Assembly: GCA_038246575.1 (NCBI GenBank) | Contig: JBBRVU010000088.1 | Coordinates: 1-15,803 of the forward strand | Length of the DNA stretch: 15,803 nucleotides | From: JACCUZ01 sp038246575 | GTDB taxonomy: Bacteria; Actinomycetota; Actinomycetes; JACCUZ01 | Direction of reading: 5' to 3' | In this document: piece after piece, positions 6,889 through 14,170 of the stretch | How the letters are laid out: each line of letters begins with the position of its first letter | How positions within the stretch are numbered: the stretch's first letter is position 1 | Program-made: the position numbers and the translations under genes | The notes under the pieces: model-generated | The model's input: the letters and a program-made list of their open reading frames with translations, nothing else | The model's database searches: none | What the model was told of the DNA's origin: nothing

Positions 6889-8147
6889 GCACCAAACCGG
6901 AACCCGCGGTCACGACCGAGGCGCGCGCCCTGGACCGCCAGGACGAGCGGGTCACCCAGTACGCCGGTCTCAGCGGTGCCCTGAAGTCGACGACGGCACG
7001 GGTGCGTTCCGGCGACCTCGGCGCGCTGCCCGTCGTCATCGGTTTGGTGCTCATCGCCATCGTCTTCCAGGTGCTGAACCCGCTGTTCCTGTCCAGCAGG
7101 AACCTGGTCAACCTCACCCTCGAGGCGTCCTCGGTGGGCGTCATCTCGCTGGGCGTGGTCTGCGTGCTGCTCGTCGGCGAGATCGACCTGTCCGTCGGTT
7201 CGGTGAGTGGCCTGTCCGGCGCGATCGTCGCCGTCCTCGGCGTGCAGCAGGGGTGGCCGATGCCGCTGGCGATCGCCACCGCCATCGCCACGGGCCTGCT
7301 GATCGGCATCATCTACGGTCAGGCATTCACCCGGTTCGGGATGCCCAGCTTTGTCGCCACGCTGGCTGGTCTCCTCGGGTTCCTCGGTCTGCAGCTCTTC
7401 GTGTTGGGCGCGGCCGGCTCGATCAACATCCCCTTCGACTCCGGGCTGGTTCGCTTCGCGCAGCAGTCCTTCCTCCCGCGACCGGTGGCCTACCTCGCGG
7501 CGGCGCTGGTCGCCCTCGTCGTGCTCCTTGTCGGCCTCGAGAACTCTCGCGCCCGCCGCAAGGCCGGCCTCTCGGCGGCCTCTCTCCAGCTGCTCCTGAT
7601 TCGGTCGGCGGTCGTCCTGGCCGCTCTCGAGTTCGCGGCCTGGTACCTCAACCGAGCTCGCGGCGTGTCGTGGATGTTCCTGTTCTTCGCAATTCTCGTG
7701 ATCGTCATGCAGTACCTCTTCACCAGGACCGGCTGGGGACGCTGGGTCTACGCCATCGGCGGCAACGTCGAGGCGGCCCGGCGAACCGGCATCAACGTCC
7801 GACGGGTGTACCAGTCCGTCTTCATCCTGTGCTCGGGCTTCGCGGCGGTCGGCGGGGTGCTTGCGGCGGCCCGCCTCGGGTCTGCCAACCAGTCTTCCGG
7901 AACCGGAGACATCAACCTCAATGCGATCGCCGCGGCGGTCATCGGCGGAACCAGCCTGTTCGGTGGCCGCGGCAACGCGTACTCGGCCCTCTTGGGCACC
8001 TTCGTCATCGCGTCCATCTCCAGCGGCCTGACCCTGCTTAACCTCTCCTCGTCCATCCGGTTCATGATCACCGGTGCCGTCCTGGCGCTCGCGGTGGCCG
8101 TTGACTCCCTCGCCCGTCGCTCTCGTGCGGCCCAGGGCGGCGTGTGA
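6885..8147 (+). CDS. Sugar ABC transporter permease (XylH/RbsC type)
   Basis: Integral membrane protein of 420 aa with roughly ten hydrophobic segments. The first is around residues 45-70, after a charged cytoplasmic N-terminus of about 40 residues. The conserved ATPase-contact region is visible as GGNVEAARRTGINVRRVYQSVF around residues 287-309. It is followed by the family hallmark of an AAAVIGGTSLFGGRG stretch near residue 350. The ATG at 6885 overlaps the ATPase stop by four bases, and AAGGAGG lies upstream at 6868-6874. It is the translocation pore for the substrate bound by the upstream lipoprotein, and no second permease is present, so it probably acts as a homodimer. Its stop is one base before the kinase start. 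Confidence 0.95.
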   Translation: MSTKPEPAVTTEARALDRQDERVTQYAGLSGALKSTTARVRSGDLGALPVVIGLVLIAIVFQVLNPLFLSSRNLVNLTLEASSVGVISLGVVCVLLVGEIDLSVGSVSGLSGAIVAVLGVQQGWPMPLAIATAIATGLLIGIIYGQAFTRFGMPSFVATLAGLLGFLGLQLFVLGAAGSINIPFDSGLVRFAQQSFLPRPVAYLAAALVALVVLLVGLENSRARRKAGLSAASLQLLLIRSAVVLAALEFAAWYLNRARGVSWMFLFFAILVIVMQYLFTRTGWGRWVYAIGGNVEAARRTGINVRRVYQSVFILCSGFAAVGGVLAAARLGSANQSSGTGDINLNAIAAAVIGGTSLFGGRGNAYSALLGTFVIASISSGLTLLNLSSSIRFMITGAVLALAVAVDSLARRSRAAQGGV

Positions 8148-8148
8148 G

Positions 8149-9651
8149 ATGGGCACCACCCTGCTGCTGGGTCTCGACATAGGCACGGGCAGCACGAAGT
8201 GCGTCGTTGCCGACACCAGGGGCCACATCGTGCACGTGGCCACGCGCTCGCACGGGACGTCCATGCCCAGGCCAGGCTGGTTCGAGGCCGATGCGGAAAA
8301 CCTCTGGTGGGCCGAGACCGTCTCCCTCTGCGCCGACGCGGTGGCTGCGGTCGGCGCCGACAACGTCGCCGGTGTGTGTGTCAGCGGTCTCGGACCTGCG
8401 CTCGTGCTCACCGACGACCAGCTGCGCCCGGTGCGGCCAGCCATCTTCTACGGCATCGACACCCGGGCCGAAGGCCAGATCGCCGAGCTCAACGAGCGGA
8501 TCGGTGAGGATGAGATCCTCCGGGTGTGCGGGAAGCTGCTGTCCACTCAGGCCCTCGGACCAAAACTGTTGTGGGTCAGACAGAACGAGCCCGAGGTCTG
8601 GGCCAAGGCACGCCACTGGTTCGGCACCAACGCGTTCATCGCGGCGAAGTTGACGGGCGCGGTGGCCCTGGACCGTCACACGGCCAGCCAGTGCGACCCC
8701 ATGTACGACCTGCGGAAGCAGGACTGGTCGCGATGGGCCGCGGAGATTGCCGGCCACCTCGCGCTGCCTCACCTGGTCTGGCCGACCGACGAGGTCGGCC
8801 GGGTCATGGCCGACGCGTCGACACTGACCGGGCTTCGCCAGGGCACCCCGGTCGTCGCTGGGACCGTGGACGCCTGGGCAGAGGGCTTCAGCGCCGGTGT
8901 CCGTTCTCCTGGCGACCTGATGCTGATGTACGGCTCGACGCTGTTCTTCGTGCAGGTGCTCTCCGACGTCCGAACCCACCCGATGCTGTGGACCACCGCA
9001 GGGATCGAACCTGGCTCGATCACGGCTGCGGCCGGCATGTCCACAGCAGGCAGCCTGCTGAACTGGGTCCAGGAGATCACGGGGCACGCCTCCTTCGACA
9101 AGCTCGTCGCGGAGGCGGCTCGGGTCCCGCCCGGATCGGACGGCCTCGTCATGCTCCCGTACCTGGCCGGGGAACGCACCCCGGTGTTCGACGCCCAGGC
9201 CCGCGGAGTGCTCGCCGGCATCTCGCTCCAGCACACGCGCGGGCACCTGTTCCGCGCGGCGTACGAAGGCATCGCCTTCGGCATCCGTCAGATCGTTGAC
9301 CTGTTCGAGGTGCTCGAGGCCCCAGAGCGCATCGTCGCCGTCGGCGGAGGCACCCAGGGTGGCCTGTGGACCCAGATCGTCAGCGACGTGACCGGCCGCG
9401 AGCAGCTCGTCCCTGCGCAGACCATCGGGGCGAGCTACGGAGACGCGCTCATGGCGGCCATCGGCACGGGGCACGTACCTCCAGACACCAACTGGGCGAC
9501 CGACTTCGAGGTGGTGTCGCCTGACCCGGGGCGCAGGGCTCGGTACGACCAGCTTTACGACCTGTACCGCGACCTCTACCCGGCGACGACTCCTGTCGTC
9601 CACGAGCTGGCGGCCATGCAGATTGCCGATGCCGACCTCCTCGACCTCTGA
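8149..9651 (+). CDS. FGGY-family carbohydrate kinase (xylulokinase-like)
   Basis: Cytoplasmic sugar kinase of 500 aa from ATG 8149, one base after the permease stop. The frame is open upstream into the permease, but that part is a shadow. The N-terminal phosphate loop is LGLDIGTGSTK with D10, and the catalytic base is D241 in GTVDAWAE. The FGGY signature region lies around residues 340-375, and the adenine-binding GGGTQGGLW around residue 401. Unlike E. coli xylulokinase, the substrate motif GQMHG is replaced by SGLGP (79-83), so the sugar may differ from D-xylulose. YGIDTRA at 101-107 supplies the usual acidic/basic substrate contacts. It probably phosphorylates the ketose made by the dehydrogenases and epimerase. 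It is the last intact gene of the operon. Confidence 0.93.
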   Translation: MGTTLLLGLDIGTGSTKCVVADTRGHIVHVATRSHGTSMPRPGWFEADAENLWWAETVSLCADAVAAVGADNVAGVCVSGLGPALVLTDDQLRPVRPAIFYGIDTRAEGQIAELNERIGEDEILRVCGKLLSTQALGPKLLWVRQNEPEVWAKARHWFGTNAFIAAKLTGAVALDRHTASQCDPMYDLRKQDWSRWAAEIAGHLALPHLVWPTDEVGRVMADASTLTGLRQGTPVVAGTVDAWAEGFSAGVRSPGDLMLMYGSTLFFVQVLSDVRTHPMLWTTAGIEPGSITAAAGMSTAGSLLNWVQEITGHASFDKLVAEAARVPPGSDGLVMLPYLAGERTPVFDAQARGVLAGISLQHTRGHLFRAAYEGIAFGIRQIVDLFEVLEAPERIVAVGGGTQGGLWTQIVSDVTGREQLVPAQTIGASYGDALMAAIGTGHVPPDTNWATDFEVVSPDPGRRARYDQLYDLYRDLYPATTPVVHELAAMQIADADLLDL

Positions 9652-9682
9652 TCGGTCGACCACCGCCGGAAGGGCCAAGGCC

Positions 9683-9975
9683 ATGCGGCTCATCGCCTCA
9701 TTCACGGCACAGGATGGCAGTCAGGGACGCCGTGCGCGACCTGCTCACTGCGTATGCCGCGGTGGTGCGTTCGCAAGAGGGAACCGTCCCCTTCGAGCCC
9801 AGCGCCGCCGTGGTGCAGCCGAACGAGTTCGTGGTCTTCAAGCGGTATCGCGACGAGTCTGCTTCCCGAGCCCACGTCGGATCCGCCGAGAACACCGCCT
9901 TCAACGAGAGACTGGCGCCCTTGATCCGCCTCCGATGTGGCCTTGCGGTTACTCCGGCCACTCGAGACGCCCTGA
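9683..9975 (+). pseudogene. Frameshifted antibiotic-biosynthesis-monooxygenase-like (quinol monooxygenase) gene
   Basis: ATG 9683 begins MRLIASFTAQDGSQ, the opening of a small ferredoxin-fold ABM/quinol-monooxygenase protein. The frame then shifts: from 9714 another frame continues with AVRDLLTAYAAVVRSQEGTV, then FVVFKRYRDESASRAHVGSA and NERLAPLI, the core of the family. One extra G in the GGG at 9724-9726 explains the first shift. A second shift near 9925-9940 would lead to the reading VALRLLRPLETP and a TGA at 9973-9975, a plausible natural end. It starts 31 bases after the kinase stop, so it was probably part of the same operon. The family is recognised from pattern only. A shorter protein from 9714 remains possible. 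Confidence 0.6.
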
Positions 9976-9983
9976 CGCTCGTC

Positions 9984-10627
9984 GTGAGCAGGCAGCAGGG
10001 ACGTCAGCTCTCGTCGAGCGACGCGCAGCGCGTGCTGGCAGCGGCGCGCCATCGGGTCCTCGACGAGGCGGAGGCAATGTGGTTGGTAGCCGAGTCGCTC
10101 GAAGACACCTTCGTCCCAGCTGTTCGCTACATCCAGTGCTGCTCCGGCACGTTGGTCACCAAAGGCGTAGGTACCTCGGCCCCCGTCGCCTAACGAATGG
10201 CGCAACTGCTCAGCGCCACCGGGACTCTGTCAATGTCCCTGCATCCCGGCGACGCCGTAGTCGGTGGTCCCGGAGGCGTCACGTCGGCTGACGTGATGCT
10301 GGCCATCTCCCGAAGTGGCTCCATGACCGAGCTGGTGGCCTTCGCTACGCGTGCCAAGGAGCGGGGGCCGCGTTGTTGGTGGTGACTTCGCCTTGATCGC
10401 GGCTGGCGAAGCTCGCCCACGTGACCCGTTGCCCTGCCGGTCAGTCCTCGGGCCGACCCCGGAGGCGCCATCGCGATGGGCTCCAGCCCGGCTGCATCGG
10501 CGTGGGCGTGGGCTGGCAATCGTGCTGATGCCAATTGATGGATACAGGTGAGAGCGAATTCTGGGTGACGGCCCAGGGTATGTGCCTCGACGTGGGAAGC
10601 CACTGCGAGCCTCCCTCGCCTGCCTGA
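9984..10627 (+). pseudogene. Decayed SIS-domain sugar-phosphate isomerase
   Basis: From GTG 9984 the frame shows the pattern of SIS-domain isomerases of the KdsD/3-hexulose-6-phosphate isomerase type: VRYIQCCSGTLVTKGVGTSAPVA, then stop TAA at 10191-10193. It resumes in the same frame as RMAQLLSATGTLSMSLHPGDA, GGVTSADVMLAISRSGSMTEL and FATRAKERG. Near 10368 the match moves to another frame (ALLVVTSP, stop at 10394-10396, then SRLAKLAHVT). Weaker pieces follow: VGPTPEAP-like around 10450, LAIVLMPIDGY near 10515-10550, and TGESEFWVTAQG from about 10549 to a TGA at 10625-10627. The intact gene would have acted after the kinase. At least one nonsense and two frame changes make it non-functional as read. 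Confidence 0.75.
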
Positions 10628-10921
10628 CCCGTCGCGGCGGTCGATGACGCTGCGGCCGAGGCGTCCGGTCCGGGGCAAGCCGGCGTGAACCCCGGTCGCA
10701 GCCATGTTCGGCCCCCGAATGGGTGCCTTGAGCGCGCGGGTCACATGCGTCTCGTCGCCGCCTGCGGGACCTGCCGCGAAGCGGGATTTGGGCTTACCGT
10801 CCTTGGGTCCGAGTGCCTGGCCGCGATTGCGGCGGGCGTGGTTGAGGCCTCTGCGTGGGTCGCCGCGCGAGGTGATCCCATATCCACGCCAACTACCTTG
10901 TTGCCGTTACAGCCAGCATCG
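10628..10921. other. Non-coding boundary between decayed operon and integrase
   Basis: About 294 bases in which the integrase frame is open but has no family-like content until about 10890. No direct repeat of the island's far end was found by eye. This is where a left attachment junction would be expected if the integrase brought in the downstream genes. No tRNA gene or integrase core site was recognised here. Confidence 0.4.
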
Positions 10922-11791
10922 ATGTCGACCGCTCAGCTGGCGGCGGTCTCGTTCCTGGCGCGCTACTCCGGCCGAAGCCACCACCTGTACTCGTTCCAGC
11001 TGAGGGAGTGGTTCGCGTGGTGCGAACGCAACGGGCTGGACCCGTTGGTGGGGGTCCAGCGCGCGCATGTCGAGCTGTACATCCGAAGCTTGGGTGAGCG
11101 TGGCCTGATCGACTCCAGCGTGGTGTCGATGATGAACGGGGTGCGTGGCTTCTTCCGGTTCGCCCATATCGACGGTGTCATCGCGGCTGACCCGGCCGTG
11201 TACGTCCGGCTGCCGAAGGTCCAACGCGACGAGTCACGCACCCAGGGCCTGGACCGGCTGGAGCTGATCCGGTTCCTGCAGGTCGCCCAGACCACCGTCC
11301 ATCACGGCGCGCTGGCGTACCTGCTCGGCATCAACGCCCTGCGGGCGTCCGAGGCCGCGGCGGTGCGGATCGAGGACTATGCAGAGTCGCTGCGCGGGCA
11401 CCGCGTGCTGCGGCTGGTCGGGAAGGGCAACAAGCCGGCGACGATGCCGATCACCGTCCCCGTGCTACGCGTGCTCGAGGCCTGCCGCGGTGAGCGCACG
11501 GAGGGTCCGCTGGTCCTGCGGCCATTGTCCGGCAGCCCGATCGACCGGCGCGACGCCTACCGGATGGTCACCAAGATCGCCAAGGTGGCCGGCATCCCAC
11601 GGCACATCAGCCCGCACTCGCTCCGCCACGCAGCGATCACCAACGCACTGGACGCCGGGGTGCCACTTCGCGACGCGCAGATCCTCGCCCGCCACGCCGA
11701 CTCCAGGACCACCGAGCATTACGACCGCGCCCGCGGCAACCTCGACCGGCACGCGGTGCACTTCCTGACCGCCTACGTTGCCGGCGTATGA
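10922..11791 (+). CDS. Tyrosine recombinase/integrase
   Basis: Site-specific recombinase of 289 aa from ATG 10922. The frame is open upstream to 10685 and a TTG at 10898 is an alternative start, since no clear ribosome binding site precedes the ATG. The N-terminal SAM-like core-binding domain (residues 5-95, FLARYSGRSHHLYSFQLREW) precedes the catalytic domain. The catalytic set is complete: R141 (NALRASEA), K168 (VGKGN), H232 and R235 (HSLRH), H258 (ARHAD) and nucleophile Y267 (TTEHYD). This arrangement resembles actinobacterial integrases associated with integrative elements and plasmids. It lies next to decayed chromosomal genes and ahead of two toxin-antitoxin-like pairs, consistent with an island integrase. 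It is convergent with the Doc-type toxin, with a 24-base gap. Confidence 0.93.
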   Translation: MSTAQLAAVSFLARYSGRSHHLYSFQLREWFAWCERNGLDPLVGVQRAHVELYIRSLGERGLIDSSVVSMMNGVRGFFRFAHIDGVIAADPAVYVRLPKVQRDESRTQGLDRLELIRFLQVAQTTVHHGALAYLLGINALRASEAAAVRIEDYAESLRGHRVLRLVGKGNKPATMPITVPVLRVLEACRGERTEGPLVLRPLSGSPIDRRDAYRMVTKIAKVAGIPRHISPHSLRHAAITNALDAGVPLRDAQILARHADSRTTEHYDRARGNLDRHAVHFLTAYVAGV

Positions 11792-11815
11792 GCCAGCTCA
11801 GCCGGGGACGTAGCG

Positions 11816-12178
11816 TCAGTGCCAGGAACTGAGAGTGGCTGTGATGTCCCCGACCGTGGGCTCACTGCGGGCAACGGCCATCACGAGCGCGTACGCGTCG
11901 TCGTCGGGTGCGTCGAGCGTGACGTCGTTCAACCCGTAGAACACGACTGTGGCCAGCCACCCGAGGCGCTTGTTGCCGTCGACGAGGGCGTGGTTGCGCA
12001 CGATCGACTCGAGGAGGACCGCAGCCTTGGTGTCCAGGTCGGGGTATGCCTGCTCGCCGTAGAGCACGACCTGCGGCCGGTGTGCTGCGGCGTCGAGCAG
12101 CCCGATGTCCCGCACCGGACCCACACCAAGATCGGTAGCCAAGGTGAGCAGGTCCTCGAGCGAGAGGTAGGACGTCAC
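11816..12178 (-). CDS. doc: Doc-type toxin (Fic/Doc family)
   Basis: Protein of 120 aa, near the usual Doc length, starting at GTG 12178. The Fic/Doc core motif is present as HALVDGNKR (H63, D67, N69, K70, R71), compared with the consensus HxFx(D/N)xNKR; the usual Phe is Leu. Doc toxins are kinases that phosphorylate EF-Tu and stop translation. The catalytic His, Asp, Asn, Lys and Arg are all present, so activity is plausible. It overlaps the antitoxin stop by four bases (GTGA), a coupling typical of toxin-antitoxin operons. It probably serves plasmid or island maintenance. The similarity is to the Phd/Doc type, but here the partner is a ribbon-helix-helix protein. Confidence 0.92.
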   Translation of the reverse strand: MTSYLSLEDLLTLATDLGVGPVRDIGLLDAAAHRPQVVLYGEQAYPDLDTKAAVLLESIVRNHALVDGNKRLGWLATVVFYGLNDVTLDAPDDDAYALVMAVARSEPTVGDITATLSSWH

Positions 12179-12378
12179 CGGCCGAGGCGCTCGAGCACGT
12201 CGGCGTAGCGAGCACGAGCACCGGCGGAGAGCTCACTCACCCGGTCTTCATGAACACGACGAGCGGCCGCGTCGCGGATCGCGCGCACGGTTGCTTCCTG
12301 CTTGCTGATGCCCTGGGCTTCGGCCAGCAGGGCGAGGGCGTGCTCGTCCTCATCGGTCAGTCGCAGCGTCATGGCCAT
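12175..12378 (-). CDS. Ribbon-helix-helix (CopG/Arc-like) antitoxin partner of Doc
   Basis: Small acidic-to-mixed protein of 67 aa from ATG 12378, or 65 aa from the second ATG at 12372. The N-terminus MTLRLTDEDEHALALLAEAQ is the strand-helix start of a ribbon-helix-helix DNA-binding fold, followed by GISKQEATVRAIRDAAARR as the second helix. The C-terminal segment (HEDRVSELSAGARARYADVL) would be the toxin-neutralising part. The promoter just upstream predicts transcription starting at or within two bases of the ATG at 12372, so a leaderless start there is favoured. It should neutralise Doc and autorepress the operon through the paired TGGTA(C/T)C sites. Confidence 0.85.
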   Translation of the reverse strand: MAMTLRLTDEDEHALALLAEAQGISKQEATVRAIRDAAARRVHEDRVSELSAGARARYADVLERLGR

Positions 12379-12405
12379 ATAGCAATGGTACCGAACTGGT
12401 ATCAA
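12377..12405 (-). promoter_or_regulatory. Toxin-antitoxin promoter with 11-bp-spaced operator repeats
   Basis: On the minus strand, TTGATA (12405-12400) and CTATAT (12382-12377) are 17 bp apart, predicting a start near 12370-12372, that is, at the antitoxin ATG at 12372. Between them (plus-strand view) TGGTACC at 12386-12392 and TGGTATC at 12397-12403 repeat with an 11-bp period, one helical turn, as expected for ribbon-helix-helix dimers binding side by side. Occupancy would block both promoter boxes. Confidence 0.7.
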
Positions 12406-12536
12406 TCGCGCGCCACATGCGTCTTACCGCCGCGAAATGGTCTCGCCGGGTGCTGTCGCACTGGCGCGCGGGAAGTGCAACTTGCCGTGGCTTCGGGGCG
12501 CTGATCACTCCTGCGCCATGATCTGCCCATACAGGG

Positions 12537-13142
12537 TCAGCGGGTGCGGGTAGGCCGTGCTGGGAGGTGCTCGACGACGACTCGCCCCGGCTTCCAGATG
12601 ATTCCTGCGATCGAGCGCAGCGGCGCAAACGGGTCGGCCGCCCCCTGCCACGCGAGAGCCAGGCTGTCCGAGATCTCCGCCGCCTCGTCCGGGTAGGCCC
12701 GAGTAGCCAACCGGCGCAACGCCTCGACGTCCGTGAGCTTGGCCGTGATTCTCCAGGTGGCCATCCCGTGATCGACGGAGTCGGCCGCGGCCTCGCTCTC
12801 CACCGACAGGACCCGCAGGGCGTCGGCGTCGAGCACCTCCTCCAGCCCCTCGGTGGGCCAGATCAGCCAGGCCAGTGCGTCGAAGACGTCATCGACGGGC
12901 ACCGCACCCGGTACCTCGGGCTCGCCGTCCTCGAGGCCGAGGTCAGCGCCCGGGACGGTTATCACGAAGCCCTCGTTCAGCCCTGCCGCGGCTTGCCGCA
13001 GGGCAGAAGCATCGGTGATCGCGACCTCGCCGGTGGCGGTCAGGGCCCACACCTGTCGGTTCCTCCCGCGCTGCGACCGCTCGGGAGGGACCTGCGGCTC
13101 GCGGTTGGGCAGCTCAAAGAGGCCAGGCTGGTCGGCATCCAC
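12537..13142 (-). CDS. Uncharacterised protein, island-associated
   Basis: Function not recognised. The frame is open back to 13424, but the first 90 or so residues overlap the upstream gene and look non-coding. Recognisable protein style starts around the GTG at 13142 (VDADQPGLFELPNREPQVPP), giving 201 aa. No strong ribosome binding site decides the start. After a basic patch (RSQRGRNRQ) come an acidic middle (LEDGEPEVPG) and a helical C-terminal half with many acidic residues, ending in a basic tail (ARPTRTR). No membrane segment or signal peptide is seen. I have the impression that similar proteins occur in actinobacterial accessory regions, but no function is known to me. It reads in the same direction as the Cys-cluster gene 166 bases upstream and may share its promoter. 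Confidence 0.75.
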   Translation of the reverse strand: MDADQPGLFELPNREPQVPPERSQRGRNRQVWALTATGEVAITDASALRQAAAGLNEGFVITVPGADLGLEDGEPEVPGAVPVDDVFDALAWLIWPTEGLEEVLDADALRVLSVESEAAADSVDHGMATWRITAKLTDVEALRRLATRAYPDEAAEISDSLALAWQGAADPFAPLRSIAGIIWKPGRVVVEHLPARPTRTR

Positions 13143-13308
13143 GCCGACCGACTCTATGCCCGTCAGCCCACTGGTCCGATGTCCGGCGAACACGGTCGCG
13201 CCGGCGCGATCGTGCGTCTCAGCGCCGCGAATCGGCCACCTGTCAGCGACTACCGCCAAGGGCCCTGACCACGTTTGGTGGAAGGCGGATGGCCGCGTCG
13301 GACCGACA

Positions 13309-13833
13309 TCAGGCCCAGCGCCGGTTGAATGCGTCGACCAGCGCCGCGACGGCGGGCCGAAGGGCTGGGACATCGCGTTCGTAGATGCGGCCGCGGTCGA
13401 GCCGGTCGGTGAGCTCTGCGACAATGCCCGCCCATTCAGCCACCGTCTGCGGTGCGACAGCGATGGGGGCCTCGCCGATGACCGCCTTCACCTTCGTGAT
13501 CGTCCGCATGACCTCCACCGGTCGATCGACGACCTCGATGGCTGCGCGTCCTGAGGCTGCGGCCCGGCGCTGCTCCCACGCGCGGTGACGGCAGGTTGCG
13601 GAGCACCACTTGGGGATCCGGCCGCGGCTGGGCACGGTGACGGTGGCGCCGCGCCAGCCGCAGGCCACCGTGCCCCCGGGAGCGCGCGGAAGCCGGCGCT
13701 CGAGCTTGCGTTCGGTCGTGGCTCCCTGCTGCGTGGGCCGGCGGCGAGCACCTTGCCGGTTCGCGGGGATGCCGTCGAGCATGGCGCGGCGTGCCGCCTG
13801 CCGTTTCGCCTGCTTGCTGAGCTTGCGTTCCAT
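13309..13833 (-). CDS. Uncharacterised protein with a Cys/His cluster (possible zinc-binding)
   Basis: Protein of 174 aa from ATG 13833, with GGAGGG at 13844-13839 on the minus strand. The first 50 residues are strongly basic (many Arg/Lys), suggesting nucleic-acid contact. A compact Cys cluster follows: C58 (ACGW), C77 and C81 in PKWCSATCRHRAWEQRR, with H83 nearby. This resembles the tail of small treble-clef-like zinc fingers seen in actinobacterial accessory proteins. The C-terminal half (100-174) is predicted helical. Function is not known. A DNA- or RNA-binding role is inferred from charge and the Cys cluster. It is divergent from the XRE-type regulator at 14171 across a 337-base control region. 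Confidence 0.8.
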   Translation of the reverse strand: MERKLSKQAKRQAARRAMLDGIPANRQGARRRPTQQGATTERKLERRLPRAPGGTVACGWRGATVTVPSRGRIPKWCSATCRHRAWEQRRAAASGRAAIEVVDRPVEVMRTITKVKAVIGEAPIAVAPQTVAEWAGIVAELTDRLDRGRIYERDVPALRPAVAALVDAFNRRWA

Positions 13834-14170
13834 GGTCGCCCTCCAGTTGGTGTCCCTACTTCCCTACGCATTCGGGAGGCCTCTTGGGGGCCACATCGCT
13901 GGGGCGGTCATCGGACCGGTGAGTCGTCACAACGACTGGGATGCCGGCCGACAATGCATCGGGTGTGCGGGCCACGACATCGTCCGGATTCGTCGGGTAG
14001 GAACAATGGCTGTTCGGCGAGGCCCGGGCGGTGTCGGCCGGGGCGCTGTCATACTGCAGTTGCTGTCGGCGGCGGTGTCGACAGGCGGCGGGGAGGCTGT
14101 CGATGTAAGGGGCGGCAGTCAGGTAGCGTGCGGGTGCTCCAAAGTGACCGAATATGGGTATGCTTGAGTG
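13834..14170. promoter_or_regulatory. Divergent intergenic control region with palindromes
   Basis: This 337-base gap separates the minus-strand Cys-cluster gene from the plus-strand XRE-type regulator. It carries AGTCGT-CACA-ACGACT at 13922-13937 (perfect 6-bp arms), the 8-bp palindrome TGTCGACA at 14076-14083, and a tandem TCCCTACT/TCCCTACG at 13853-13868. A -10-like TATGCT at 14159-14164 lies seven bases before the ATG at 14171, predicting a leaderless transcript, though no good -35 is visible. The palindromes are candidate operators for the regulator itself. A long plus-strand open frame here has no protein-like character. Confidence 0.5.

Noticed and set aside
6528..8444. 638-codon minus-strand open frame across the permease and kinase
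   Set aside because: Highly charged, low-information translation opposite two well-supported plus-strand genes; a typical high-GC antisense shadow.
8068..9705. 545-codon minus-strand open frame opposite the kinase
   Set aside because: The plus-strand kinase carries full FGGY motifs; the antisense frame has none.
11792..11815. Bidirectional terminator between integrase and Doc toxin
   Set aside because: Only a 5-bp TGAGC-CA-GCTCA palindrome (overlapping the integrase stop) is present, without a T-run; too weak to call.
13143..13424. N-terminal 94 residues of the frame ending at 12537
   Set aside because: They overlap the upstream gene and have Ser/Thr/Pro-rich shadow composition; the protein-like part begins near 13142.
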